Assembly: GCA_964436005.1 (NCBI GenBank)
Contig: CAYTBK010000004.1
Location: forward strand, 17,715-81,714
Source: JAGNHB01 sp964436005
Lineage (GTDB): Bacteria > Acidobacteriota > JAAYUB01
Direction of reading: 5' to 3'
Length of the DNA stretch: 64,000 nucleotides
The position numbers and the translations under genes are program-made. Every line of letters begins with the position of its first letter. Position 1 is the stretch's first letter. Shown here piece by piece: positions 1-7,831 of the stretch. The notes below the pieces were generated by a model. That model saw only the letters and a list, made by a program, of their open reading frames with translations. It ran no database searches and had not been told where the DNA came from.

Positions 1-371
1 CGGTGGTGGCGCAGCGGCTTCTCCGGCGGATATGCAAGCACTGCAAGGAACCCTACGTCCCCCCGCCGGAGGCGCTGGAGGAATTCGGCCTGGACGAGAG
101 CTTCCTGCAAGGGGTCCACCTCCACATGGGCAAGGGCTGTTCCCAATGCATGGAGACCGGGTACCTGGGCCGGGTGGCCGCCTACGAGGTCTTCTTCATG
201 TCGAACTCCCTGCGCGCCATGGTCAAAGCGCGGGAAGGCGCGGCCGTCATCCGCCAGCAAGCCATCGAGGAAGGGATGCAGACTATCGTCGCCGACGGGC
301 TTGGGAAGGTCCGCTCGGGCATCACCACGCTGGACGAAGTCCGCCGGGTGCTGGTGGCCGAAAGCGCGTAA
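1..371 (+). CDS. Type IV pilus assembly / type II secretion ATPase, C-terminal end (partial)
   Basis: Only the last 122 residues are present; the gene enters from the left edge of the window. The family (PilB/GspE) consists of hexameric cytoplasmic ATPases that drive pilin or pseudopilin assembly. The visible part carries the characteristic C-terminal zinc-binding tetracysteine pattern: CKHC at residues 11-14 and CSQC at 46-49 of the visible piece. This is followed by the conserved GYLGRVAAYEVF stretch and the helical tail ending in TTLDEVRRVL. The Walker boxes lie outside the window, so PilB and GspE cannot be separated here. After the stop codon comes a kilobase of repeats with no gene, so this is the end of its transcription unit. 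Confidence 0.88.
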   Translation, partial: VVAQRLLRRICKHCKEPYVPPPEALEEFGLDESFLQGVHLHMGKGCSQCMETGYLGRVAAYEVFFMSNSLRAMVKAREGAAVIRQQAIEEGMQTIVADGLGKVRSGITTLDEVRRVLVAESA

Positions 372-522
372 TTCCCGTCCCGGTGCGGTCGCCTGCCCCC
401 CTCGGCGGTCGTCCGTCATTCCGTTTCCAAGTTCATTTCCTTGAAAAATGCGAACACCCAACCATCTGGTTCTACCGGTTGCTCACAGTCGGCATCAGGA
501 CGGGTCGCCGGCCTGGCGATTG

Positions 523-950
523 TGGACACCCACTCATCGACGATTGTGGACACCCACCCGGTGACGATTGCGGACACCCGCTCAATGGCGATTGTGGACA
601 GCCGCTCATCGACGATTGTGGACAGCCGCTCATCGACGATTGTGGACACCCACCCGGTGACGTTTGCGGACACCTACTCCGGGGAGCTGTTGGGTGTCCA
701 CAGCCATCGCCATTGGGTGTCCATTTTTCGGGTGGCCACAAACCCTTCGATTCCAGGCACACCGGCGGCGGTCGTCGTGGGTGTCCACAACCGCAAGCAG
801 GAGGGCATGAGCGTGGACACCCAACAGATCTTTCCGGCGGGGTTTCATGATTTCGCCTGCAGTGGGTGTCCATGATTCCGTAGATGATTCCGAAAGGTGG
901 GTCTATCCACCATCTCCCCATTCCGGAAGGTGGGTGTCCACTATCTTCCC
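523..950. repeat. Repeat array R1 of the GGGTGTCCACA family
   Basis: This gene-free stretch holds spaced copies of TGGACACCC and close variants (523, 547, 571, 595, 619, 643, 667), at intervals of about 24 bases. They are followed by copies of the reverse complement GGGTGTCCA (692, 715, 779, 864, 932). Bases 692-794 are the conserved core seen again at 1072, 5128 and 7654, containing a GGTGGCCACAAACCC-type centre. Just beyond, CTATCCACCAT (903-913) and ATGGTGGATAG (971-981) form a perfect 11-bp inverted repeat. Open frames across the array are repeat-driven (Gly-Cys-Pro-Gln-Ser runs) and I do not call them genes. Confidence 0.9.
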
Positions 951-1020
951 TTCCCAACCGCCAGCCAGACATGGTGGATAGTAGTGAACGCCCAAACATT
1001 GGAAAGGGTGGGAAGACGCT

Positions 1021-1229
1021 TGTGGACACTCACTCGGTGACAATTACGGACACCCACTCAGGGAAGAGGGTGGGTGTCCACAGCCATTGCAATTGGTGTC
1101 CATTTTTCCGGTGGCCACAAACCCTTCGATTCCAGGCACACCGGCGGCGATCGTGGTGGGTGTCCACAACCGCGACAGCATACCGGTCATTCAGTCAGTG
1201 GATCCGGTGGGTGTCCACATTCTCCGCAT
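1021..1229. repeat. Repeat module R2 of the GGGTGTCCACA family
   Basis: This is the second copy of the module, in the same orientation as R1. Degenerate TGGACACTC and CGGACACCC copies come first, then the core (1072-1173). The core is followed by a right flank with CAGCATACCGGTCATT and a further GGGTGTCCACATTCTCCGC. This right flank is shared almost base for base with R3 (5231-5284) but not with R1. The large gene at 1405-4995 begins 176 bases later. Confidence 0.9.
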
Positions 1230-1404
1230 CAACGTAACTGTTGGTTTTCATGATACTGCTGTTGGGTGTCCGCAATCGCCCTCGAGGCGGGCTGTCCAAG
1301 GCGGCGCACCCAGTTTCAAGCCGGCTGCACGATGAAAATTCAACGGAATTTCGCCCCACCTTCAGTGATATGATGCAACAGAACTTCGGACTCTGGAGGG
1401 GGGG

Positions 1405-4400
1405 ATGCGCAAAGCAACGTGCAAAGCGATGGCAATCTTGTTCATCGGCTTGATCCTGCCGACCTGCGCGGGAGAACTGCAGGGGCAGGACGAAGCAATT
1501 TCGAAGGAAGTCAACGCCCGAATCGACCGAATCGTCAGTGCCCTGTCCCAGGGAAACCCGGACGCCCTGAGTGAACTGGCCCCGATGCTGGACGACTCCC
1601 GTGTGTTCGTCTGGACGCTAGGCTCAGGGACCCTCACGACCAAGGTTCAGAACGCCGCCCTCTACATCCTGCAACAGAACACTAGCCTGGTCGGGTTGCC
1701 AGCCGGGCCCGACCTCACGGGGGACCGACTGAGAGCCTTTCTGGAAGCCCCCCCGCATCCCCTGTCATTTTCCCACGAACTGCGGCAGGTCATCGATGTC
1801 CCCCTGGAGCAGCGCGGATGCGAATACCGGTTGTTTCCCGCCACAGCGACAGACATCCAAGACCTCACCCTGGAAGCCTGCCAAGGCAGTTTGGCTGTGG
1901 GGCTATCTAAAAAGAACTATTACAAGACCGTCGAGGCCATCGAGAACATGGGACGAATCCGGACCACGGCCAGCCGGCAGTTCCTGCTGGAGTGCGCCGC
2001 CGGCAAGCACTGGGACCAGGGGAAAAACGACCGGGAAACCCAGGTCTGGTCCGCCATCGCCTACGCCCTCGGCTCCTTCGACGACCAGGAGGCGGCCCGC
2101 GCCATCGTTGCGATCCTTCGTCAACATCAGGTGTATTCCTTTGCAGACGGCCTGATGAGCCTGGCCAGGATCACCAACGTAGGGTGTTTCGAACAAAGGG
2201 AGAAACTGGACCAGATCGTGGACTGTTACGCGTCCCTCCTGGACCTCTACCCCGACATCCGGGCGCTCAAGCGGCAGGGGTACCGCCTCTCTTCCCCATC
2301 CGCCCTTGCCGCTTCCCCGGATACGCCGGACTGGTGGGGAGGCATCCTGCTGGAGGCCGAAGACCGGTACTGGATCAAACTCAACGCCATCTATGATCTG
2401 GCAGCATCGCGTGACGCAGTGGCGCTGCGGTACTTGGCCAGCCAGGAGTACCAGGGCATCCACGTGATGCACGAATACAGTGCACGGAAACTCGTCGACA
2501 TCGTCGGCCTTATGGAGAAGCTCACCGGCGTGCGGGTGGAGGTCCGTGACGGCCGGGGCCAATGGACCACCCAATACCAGGATTCGCAGGCCAGGCTGAA
2601 TTACTTGATCTACTGGCAAACCCATTGGAGAGATTACCGGTGGGACGAGAACGCGAAATGCTTCGCCAATCGGAAGGAGGCATTGAACCCGCCCGACCCT
2701 TTCGACCTTCATTTCCGCGAGCTCTGCTCATTGGATGACCAGGTCGCCATGCGGGCCTTCCGCTGGCTCACAGAGGCCGACCCCCACGAGATCGCCGAAC
2801 GGATCGGCAAGTACAATCTGCGTGACATCCTTGAACCACGCAGTAACGCTCTTCCAACGTTCTTCGACCGTTTTCTGCCCCAACAGGCCCTCTTCACGGA
2901 CTACTGCCGGAGAAACGGAATCGCCTACGTTCCCTCCGCAGAGCTGGAAACCCGGCTACGCGAACTCTTGGGCAAAATCCCGCCATCGAAACGGCGACGG
3001 CTGGAGAACGATTTGATTTCCAGAATGCGCTACGAGGACCTGGCCCCCATCGAATACTGGGGTACACTTTACGGAGATACATCCAATTTCACCTTTTCCG
3101 TCGGCAGGATCCTGGACATCTACTATTCGGACCACTGGAGCGAAATCTGCTCCACGCCCGAAAGGCTGCGCTTCTACCTAAAAAAGTCCATCTGGTTCCA
3201 GCGGCTGGGGATCATCGGCCTCTGCCAGAATTATCTGAACAAATTCAACCATTCACGCCCAGAAGTCTACGCTTCCCTCCTGAAGATGCTGGAATCCGAA
3301 ACGGAAGAAGAAGTCCGGGAAGCCATCCGCACCATCCTCAAATGGCATGCCCCCGAGACCGCAGCCGGAGAATCCATCAAATCGAAAATCGCCCTCGACG
3401 AGTTCCTGGCCCACCCGGCAACTTTTGCCCCAGAGCAGATCCCCATCGTCGACCTGAAGCCCGAACCCGCCTTCTACCGGCAGATCGTCGACCGCATCCT
3501 GGTTGGCGGCGACGCGGAAACCCTCACCCGGTTAATGGCTTTGCTGGAGCAGAACGGGTCATTGGAAATGGTTCCCGAACTGATGCGGCTGCTCAATGTC
3601 CATACGGTCTTGGACCGGGGCTGGATCAGCCGGCACGACATGGCGATGAACGACCACGGCATCGAGTACGAACTCCGGATCTGCGACCACGCCGTCGCTT
3701 TGCTGGAGCAGCTCTACCAGCACGCCTTCCCGCTGCCGGCACTGCCTGAGGTGAAAGGGGGCATCGTATCCGCTTCGTACCGGCCCGACGCCGCCCTAGC
3801 CCGCCGAGGCGACACGGCCGAGGCCTGGAAGGAGCTTTACAGTAAGGACCCCACCGGTTTCCGGGACTGGGGACAAGCGTTCTACCGGCAGGAACTGGAG
3901 GCCATCCAGCGGAGGGATTCGCTCGAATTGGAGGAGATCGGCGCCTTGCTCGAATCGCCTTGGTTCCTCCCGGAACACAAGGCAATGCTGCTCGGGTTGC
4001 TCCCCCGGGTCAAACCCCTCCCTTCTCTGCAGACGCTCGCAAGCGCAGGCAAGATCCTCTCCCCTGACGATTTGAAGTATTTTGAGAACCTCGCCGTGAA
4101 GGCGGATGACTACGACAGCGTCTTCAATCTATTCCCCAAGACTGACCCGACGGTGCTGCTGCGCTTCATCCGGAAAACCGTCAAGCATTACTCCGAAAAG
4201 GACCGCGGACTGATCTATTATCACCTTATCTACAATACCGAATTCTATCGATGGATGAAGCAGGGGTTTATCGGAAATTCCTGGCGGGAGGAAATCCTCG
4301 ACGCCCTAGAACGACGCAAACGGCAAAAAGACCTCCCCGAATACGACTCGGAAAGGATGGAGGTCCTTTGTTTCCGGGTAAGGACCCTGGGGATGCCCAT

Positions 4401-4995
4401 GGCACGAAAGATCGCCTGCCTTCTGGAAAACCGGTCCGCCTTTGTCAAGGAATTGACGGCCGACCTCCTCTCAGAGATCACCTGGCAGGATTTGGGAGCC
4501 TATCTGGACCACTTCTCGGAACTGCCCCTGGAAGGCTATTCTTGCGAATCATTCTTCATCAGGGACCTGGGGATCCCCCTGGACGAAGTGACACCGGAGG
4601 TGATCGCCAGGTTGGCCAAAGAGTATGCGTCCATGTCCGAAAAGGAGGTCTACGCCCACTATCTCGCGTTGGCGGGAGTGGATTACCAGAACACCGACGG
4701 GTCGCTGGATTTTGCCCGGATCGACCACATTCTGAAACACGACGTCACCGAAGCGTTCGTCGGGGGTGGGAGCTGGATAAATACCTTCCAGGTCTGCGCG
4801 GTCATTCGGATGCTGGAACTGCACTTCGGCGAAAATCTGGGCTACCCGGAACTGTTTGACAATTTCGGGAACGGCATCAAAACCCGTTGGACGACGGTGG
4901 ACTGCCGGGTGGCGGACTGGAGAAAACACCTCCGTGACAAGGGGGTAATCAAGCTGGATCCGTACGAAACCCCCTCATTCAATGAAAAAAAGTAA
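1405..4995 (+). CDS. Large secreted alpha-helical repeat protein of unknown function
   Basis: I do not recognise this 1196-residue protein. Residues 1-22 form a hydrophobic signal-peptide-like stretch (basic MRKATCK, then AILFIGLILPTCAG), so export is likely. The remainder is soluble and reads as short amphipathic helices, for example EEVREAIRTILKWHAP and LEMVPELMRLLNVH, which suggests a HEAT/ARM-like solenoid. No catalytic motif is evident. The start is supported by a purine-rich GGAGGGGGG immediately before the ATG. The gene stands alone, with repeat modules R2 upstream and R3 downstream in direct orientation, and no operon partner. Its A/T content looks somewhat higher than that of the housekeeping genes to the right, which would fit acquired DNA; I did not compute this. 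A scaffold or surface role is possible but unsupported. Confidence 0.75.
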   Translation: MRKATCKAMAILFIGLILPTCAGELQGQDEAISKEVNARIDRIVSALSQGNPDALSELAPMLDDSRVFVWTLGSGTLTTKVQNAALYILQQNTSLVGLPAGPDLTGDRLRAFLEAPPHPLSFSHELRQVIDVPLEQRGCEYRLFPATATDIQDLTLEACQGSLAVGLSKKNYYKTVEAIENMGRIRTTASRQFLLECAAGKHWDQGKNDRETQVWSAIAYALGSFDDQEAARAIVAILRQHQVYSFADGLMSLARITNVGCFEQREKLDQIVDCYASLLDLYPDIRALKRQGYRLSSPSALAASPDTPDWWGGILLEAEDRYWIKLNAIYDLAASRDAVALRYLASQEYQGIHVMHEYSARKLVDIVGLMEKLTGVRVEVRDGRGQWTTQYQDSQARLNYLIYWQTHWRDYRWDENAKCFANRKEALNPPDPFDLHFRELCSLDDQVAMRAFRWLTEADPHEIAERIGKYNLRDILEPRSNALPTFFDRFLPQQALFTDYCRRNGIAYVPSAELETRLRELLGKIPPSKRRRLENDLISRMRYEDLAPIEYWGTLYGDTSNFTFSVGRILDIYYSDHWSEICSTPERLRFYLKKSIWFQRLGIIGLCQNYLNKFNHSRPEVYASLLKMLESETEEEVREAIRTILKWHAPETAAGESIKSKIALDEFLAHPATFAPEQIPIVDLKPEPAFYRQIVDRILVGGDAETLTRLMALLEQNGSLEMVPELMRLLNVHTVLDRGWISRHDMAMNDHGIEYELRICDHAVALLEQLYQHAFPLPALPEVKGGIVSASYRPDAALARRGDTAEAWKELYSKDPTGFRDWGQAFYRQELEAIQRRDSLELEEIGALLESPWFLPEHKAMLLGLLPRVKPLPSLQTLASAGKILSPDDLKYFENLAVKADDYDSVFNLFPKTDPTVLLRFIRKTVKHYSEKDRGLIYYHLIYNTEFYRWMKQGFIGNSWREEILDALERRKRQKDLPEYDSERMEVLCFRVRTLGMPMARKIACLLENRSAFVKELTADLLSEITWQDLGAYLDHFSELPLEGYSCESFFIRDLGIPLDEVTPEVIARLAKEYASMSEKEVYAHYLALAGVDYQNTDGSLDFARIDHILKHDVTEAFVGGGSWINTFQVCAVIRMLELHFGENLGYPELFDNFGNGIKTRWTTVDCRVADWRKHLRDKGVIKLDPYETPSFNEKK

Positions 4996-5072
4996 TTTCA
5001 GGGGATCGAAGAAGGGTCAGGGATGGGGAACATCCAGCTGTCACCCCGTTGCGCGCCCACGATCTGCACTGG

Positions 5073-5284
5073 CGATTGTGGACACCCACTCGTTGGCGAT
5101 TGTGGACACCCACTCCTGGGAGAGGGTGGGTGTCCACAGCCATCACAATTGGGTGTCCATTTTTCCGGTGGCCACAAACCCTTCGATTCCAGGCACACCG
5201 GCGGCGGTCGTGGTGGGTGTCCACAACCGCAACAGCATACCGGTCATTAAGTCAGTGGATCCTGTGGGTGTCCACATTCTCCGC
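5073..5284. repeat. Repeat module R3 of the GGGTGTCCACA family
   Basis: This is the third copy in the same orientation. It has two perfect TGGACACCCACTC units on the left, the core at 5128-5230, and the conserved right flank ending GTGGGTGTCCACATTCTCCGC. It lies between the 3' end of the large helical-protein gene and the 3' end of the serine hydrolase gene, which runs in the opposite direction. It is the cleanest copy and the best reference for defining the module. Confidence 0.92.
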
Positions 5285-5418
5285 ACCTGCGGCCCGGGGA
5301 AGGCCGCAAGATTCAGAAATGCGGCCTGAAGGGCCGCCATAACTCAATCCCCTGGATGGGCCAACCTCCGCCCCCCACAATGGCCTCGTTGGTCATTTCC
5401 AGGCCCGGGAAAGGGTCC

Positions 5419-7098
5419 TCAGTGCACCTTCTTCGCCGGGTGGTCGCCGTCCTGGTGGAGGACGAAGCCGGTCGCCTTGCCGGTGGCTGGATCCACCACA
5501 AAAGTGAGGGAAGCCTCGGCCACCTTGAAGAAGAAGTCGACTGGAGACGAGGCGAACACCGGGAACTTCGGCTGGCCGGTGGCCTGGGCCATCAACTGGC
5601 CGCCCTCGCGGGTGAAGACCATCTGAAAGCCGGAGACCAGTTCGTAGGTCCCAACGTAGCGATCCAAGATAGCGGCCTCCACCTGAATTTCCTGGCGCGG
5701 CGCCGGCACCTCGGACGAGGTCTTCTTCGCCGGCACGTCACGGCCGTTTTGGTGCAGGACGAGGCCGCTCACCTGGCCCTGGGCGTCCGTCTGGAAAGAC
5801 AGTTGGGCGTCCACGATCTTGTAGAAGAATTCTTTCTCGGTTTCCGGGTAGATTTCCGCCACGCCCTGACCGGTCAACTGGGCGCTCAGTTGGTCGCCCT
5901 CCAGCCGGATGATGAATGCCACGCCGGCGGTGATCTCGTAGCGGCCCACGTAGCGTAGCAGGAGCTCGCGGGCCATCTTGATCTCTTTCCGCGGTTTGGC
6001 CTCGACCGGCTTGGTGGGGGGCAGGGGCAGGCGCGGGTCCAGTAGGTGGAAGCCGATGTCGTCGATGCTCTGGGCCTTGTTGAAGAGGATGACCACGGCC
6101 CGTTTGGCCTTGGGATAGAGGCCGATGAAGGAGTGGTAGCCGCCCGTCTCGCCGTTGTGCCATACCAGCGTGTCGCCGGACGAATTCTTGAGATGCCAGC
6201 CCAGGCCGACGGCCAGGTCGGGCATTCCCGTGTCTTTCTGGCGTTCCTGGGCCAGCTTCAGGGCCGGTCCGAGGCCATCCGTTCCCGGGGCCAGGTTGGC
6301 CGCGACGAACTTCAACAGGTCGTCGGCGCAGGAGCGCAGGGCGCCGGCGCCGGCCAGGGTCGGCAGGTCCCAGTTGGCCACCCGCTTCCCGCCCGCGTCA
6401 TGGCCGGGGGTCAAACGGGCCGCCATCGTCGGCGTCAGGGTGATGCCCGAGTTGTCCATCCGCAGCGGCTGGAGAAGTCGCTTCTTCATCACGGTTTCAT
6501 AGTCGGCGCCCGCCTGAAGGGCGATGACGTGGCCGAGCAGCCCGGCCCCCAGGTTCGAATAGGCGTATTTCGTGCCCGGCTCGGAGGTCAGTTTGCAGCC
6601 GCCCAGGAACTCGTACAGCTGGGCCACGGTGTAGTCGGCATACGGGTTGGACGGGTCCTTGGGCATCAGGTTGCCCGGCAGTCGGGGTAGCCCCGAGGTG
6701 TGGGTGGCCAGGTCGAGCAGGGTGATTGGCTTGCCCTGCCAGTCGGGCAGCTGGACGTTGGCCGGCAGATACTTGCGAACCGGGTCGTCCAGCTTGACCA
6801 CCTTCCGGGTGACCAGGTCGGCTAGCAGAATGGCGTTGAACGCCTTCGTGGCCGAGCCGATCTCGAAGACGGTGGCGCCATCCAGGGCCCGGTGCTTCTC
6901 GTCGGCCTCGCCGGCCACGATGATGCGGCTGCCTTTTTCGTCCAGGATGCCCACGACCATGCCGACGCCCGGCTGATCCTGGTCGATCCGCTCCCGCAGC
7001 ATCTTCTGGATGTCCTCCCCCCCGGCTGCCGGAGCCTGGGCCAGCAACACGCCACTTCCCGCCAGCAGCGCCGCCAGCAGGATGGTCCAATTTCTCAT
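5419..7098 (-). CDS. Secreted serine hydrolase, beta-lactamase / class C PBP family, with tandem C-terminal domains
   Basis: This 559-residue protein starts with a signal peptide (WTILLAALLAGSGVLLAQA), so it acts outside the cytoplasmic membrane. The serine-hydrolase fold of class C beta-lactamases and DD-peptidases is indicated by three motifs: SATK at 82-85 (catalytic Ser82 and Lys85), YSN at 180-182, and HNG at 314-316 in place of KTG. After residue 370 come two similar domains of about 85 residues (about 385-470 and 480-555), each with RYVG(R/T)YE near its start and VLHQ(N/D)G near its end; they look like DUF3471-type modules. Members include esterases, D-aminopeptidases and peptidases, so the substrate cannot be inferred. 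The SD GGAGGAG precedes the ATG. The gene is monocistronic, with a good promoter at 7141-7170. Confidence 0.9.
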   Translation of the reverse strand: MRNWTILLAALLAGSGVLLAQAPAAGGEDIQKMLRERIDQDQPGVGMVVGILDEKGSRIIVAGEADEKHRALDGATVFEIGSATKAFNAILLADLVTRKVVKLDDPVRKYLPANVQLPDWQGKPITLLDLATHTSGLPRLPGNLMPKDPSNPYADYTVAQLYEFLGGCKLTSEPGTKYAYSNLGAGLLGHVIALQAGADYETVMKKRLLQPLRMDNSGITLTPTMAARLTPGHDAGGKRVANWDLPTLAGAGALRSCADDLLKFVAANLAPGTDGLGPALKLAQERQKDTGMPDLAVGLGWHLKNSSGDTLVWHNGETGGYHSFIGLYPKAKRAVVILFNKAQSIDDIGFHLLDPRLPLPPTKPVEAKPRKEIKMARELLLRYVGRYEITAGVAFIIRLEGDQLSAQLTGQGVAEIYPETEKEFFYKIVDAQLSFQTDAQGQVSGLVLHQNGRDVPAKKTSSEVPAPRQEIQVEAAILDRYVGTYELVSGFQMVFTREGGQLMAQATGQPKFPVFASSPVDFFFKVAEASLTFVVDPATGKATGFVLHQDGDHPAKKVH

Positions 7099-7140
7099 GA
7101 TTCGCTTCTCCTCCGATTGATAAAAATGAAGTACAGGTGA

Positions 7141-7170
7141 TTATAGTGAGAAGGACCGGGGAAAGACAAG
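7141..7170 (-). promoter_or_regulatory. Sigma-70-type promoter for the serine hydrolase gene
   Basis: Reading the minus strand, TTGTCT (7170-7165) and TATAAT (7146-7141) are separated by 18 bases. The -10 is a perfect match. The start codon at 7098 would follow a leader of about 35 bases. Confidence 0.65.
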
Positions 7171-7204
7171 ACGGTATTCATGCAATCAGGCAAGATGGGA
7201 AAAA

Positions 7205-7440
7205 TCAAAAGGGCGGCCTGAAGGGCAACAATTCCCGTATCACAGGTTCGGTTTCAGATATCACTGTGGCGCTCCAGTTGCCGGTGTAGAGGAACCATTC
7301 CCGTTCGGTGCTGAAGGGGAATTCGATGCGCTCGGATGGTGCGCCATGGGTCAACCACCCTCCGGAAAGCACCTCGAACAGAAGATAACCAGACCGGTAG
7401 CTTCCGGAAGTCCAATACAGGGTCAGGTTGGATTCCTCAA
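7205..7440 (-). pseudogene. Remnant of a secreted protein, C-terminal FN3-like module
   Basis: The minus-strand frame ending at 7205 reads like a real protein tail: LTLYWTSGSYRSGYLLFEV and WFLYTGNWSATVISE, then a stop. This resembles the C-terminal fibronectin-III-like strands of large secreted proteins. Going upstream, the frame passes into Gly-Cys-Pro-Gln-Ser residues encoded by the repeat array and then into the N gap, so no start or N-terminal part is visible. Either the repeat array replaced the rest of the gene or the missing part lies in the gap. It could also be a chance open frame. Confidence 0.4.
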
Positions 7441-7449
7441 GCACGCATG

Positions 7450-7800
7450 GCGATTGTGGACACCCACTCATCCACGATTGCGGACACCCACTCATCCACG
7501 ATTGCGGACACCCACTCATCCACGATTGCGGACACCNNNNNNNNNNNNNNNNNNNNNNNNNNNNNNNNNNNNNNNNNNNNNNNNNNNNNNNNNNNNNNNN
7601 NNNNNNNNNNNNNNNNNNNNNNNNNNNNNNNNNNNNCACTCCTGGTAAAGGGTGGGTGTCCACAGCCATCACTATTGGGTGTCCATTTTTCCGGTGGTCA
7701 CAATCCCTTCGATTCCCGGCACACCTGCGGTGATCGTGGTGGGTGTCCACTTGACCGCGCACATGCCGAAAATGAAACCGCCGGGTGGGTGTCCACTTGA
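7450..7800. repeat. Repeat module R4 of the GGGTGTCCACA family, containing a scaffold gap
   Basis: On the left are at least four TGGACACCC or CGGACACCC units, each followed by CACTCATCCACGATTG, with a period of 24 bases. The array runs into the N gap. On the right is the core from 7654 (GGGTGTCCACAGCCATC, then TCCATTTTTCCGGTGG), with GGGTGTCCACTTGACC occurring twice (from 7741 and 7787). The orientation matches R1-R3. The right end of the module directly abuts the start of the propeller-GGDEF gene at 7832. Confidence 0.88.
7537..7636. other. Assembly gap, 100 N
   Basis: Exactly 100 N, the conventional placeholder for a gap of unknown size. It sits inside a 24-base tandem array, so the assembler probably failed because the repeat is longer than its reads. 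The true length and copy number are unknown. Confidence 0.98.
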
Positions 7801-7831
7801 CCATTCCGCCGTTTGGGGCTATGGTTCACCT

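Noticed and set aside
523..700. Possible CRISPR array from the 24-base periodicity
   Set aside because: Units are about 9 conserved bases with repetitive linkers and not unique spacers of 30 or more bases; no cas genes occur in the window.
441..1335. Several open frames across 441-1335 with Gly-Cys-Pro-Gln-Ser or Val-Asp-Thr-His runs
   Set aside because: They are by-products of the tandem repeats on both strands, have no consistent start signals and change frame between copies.
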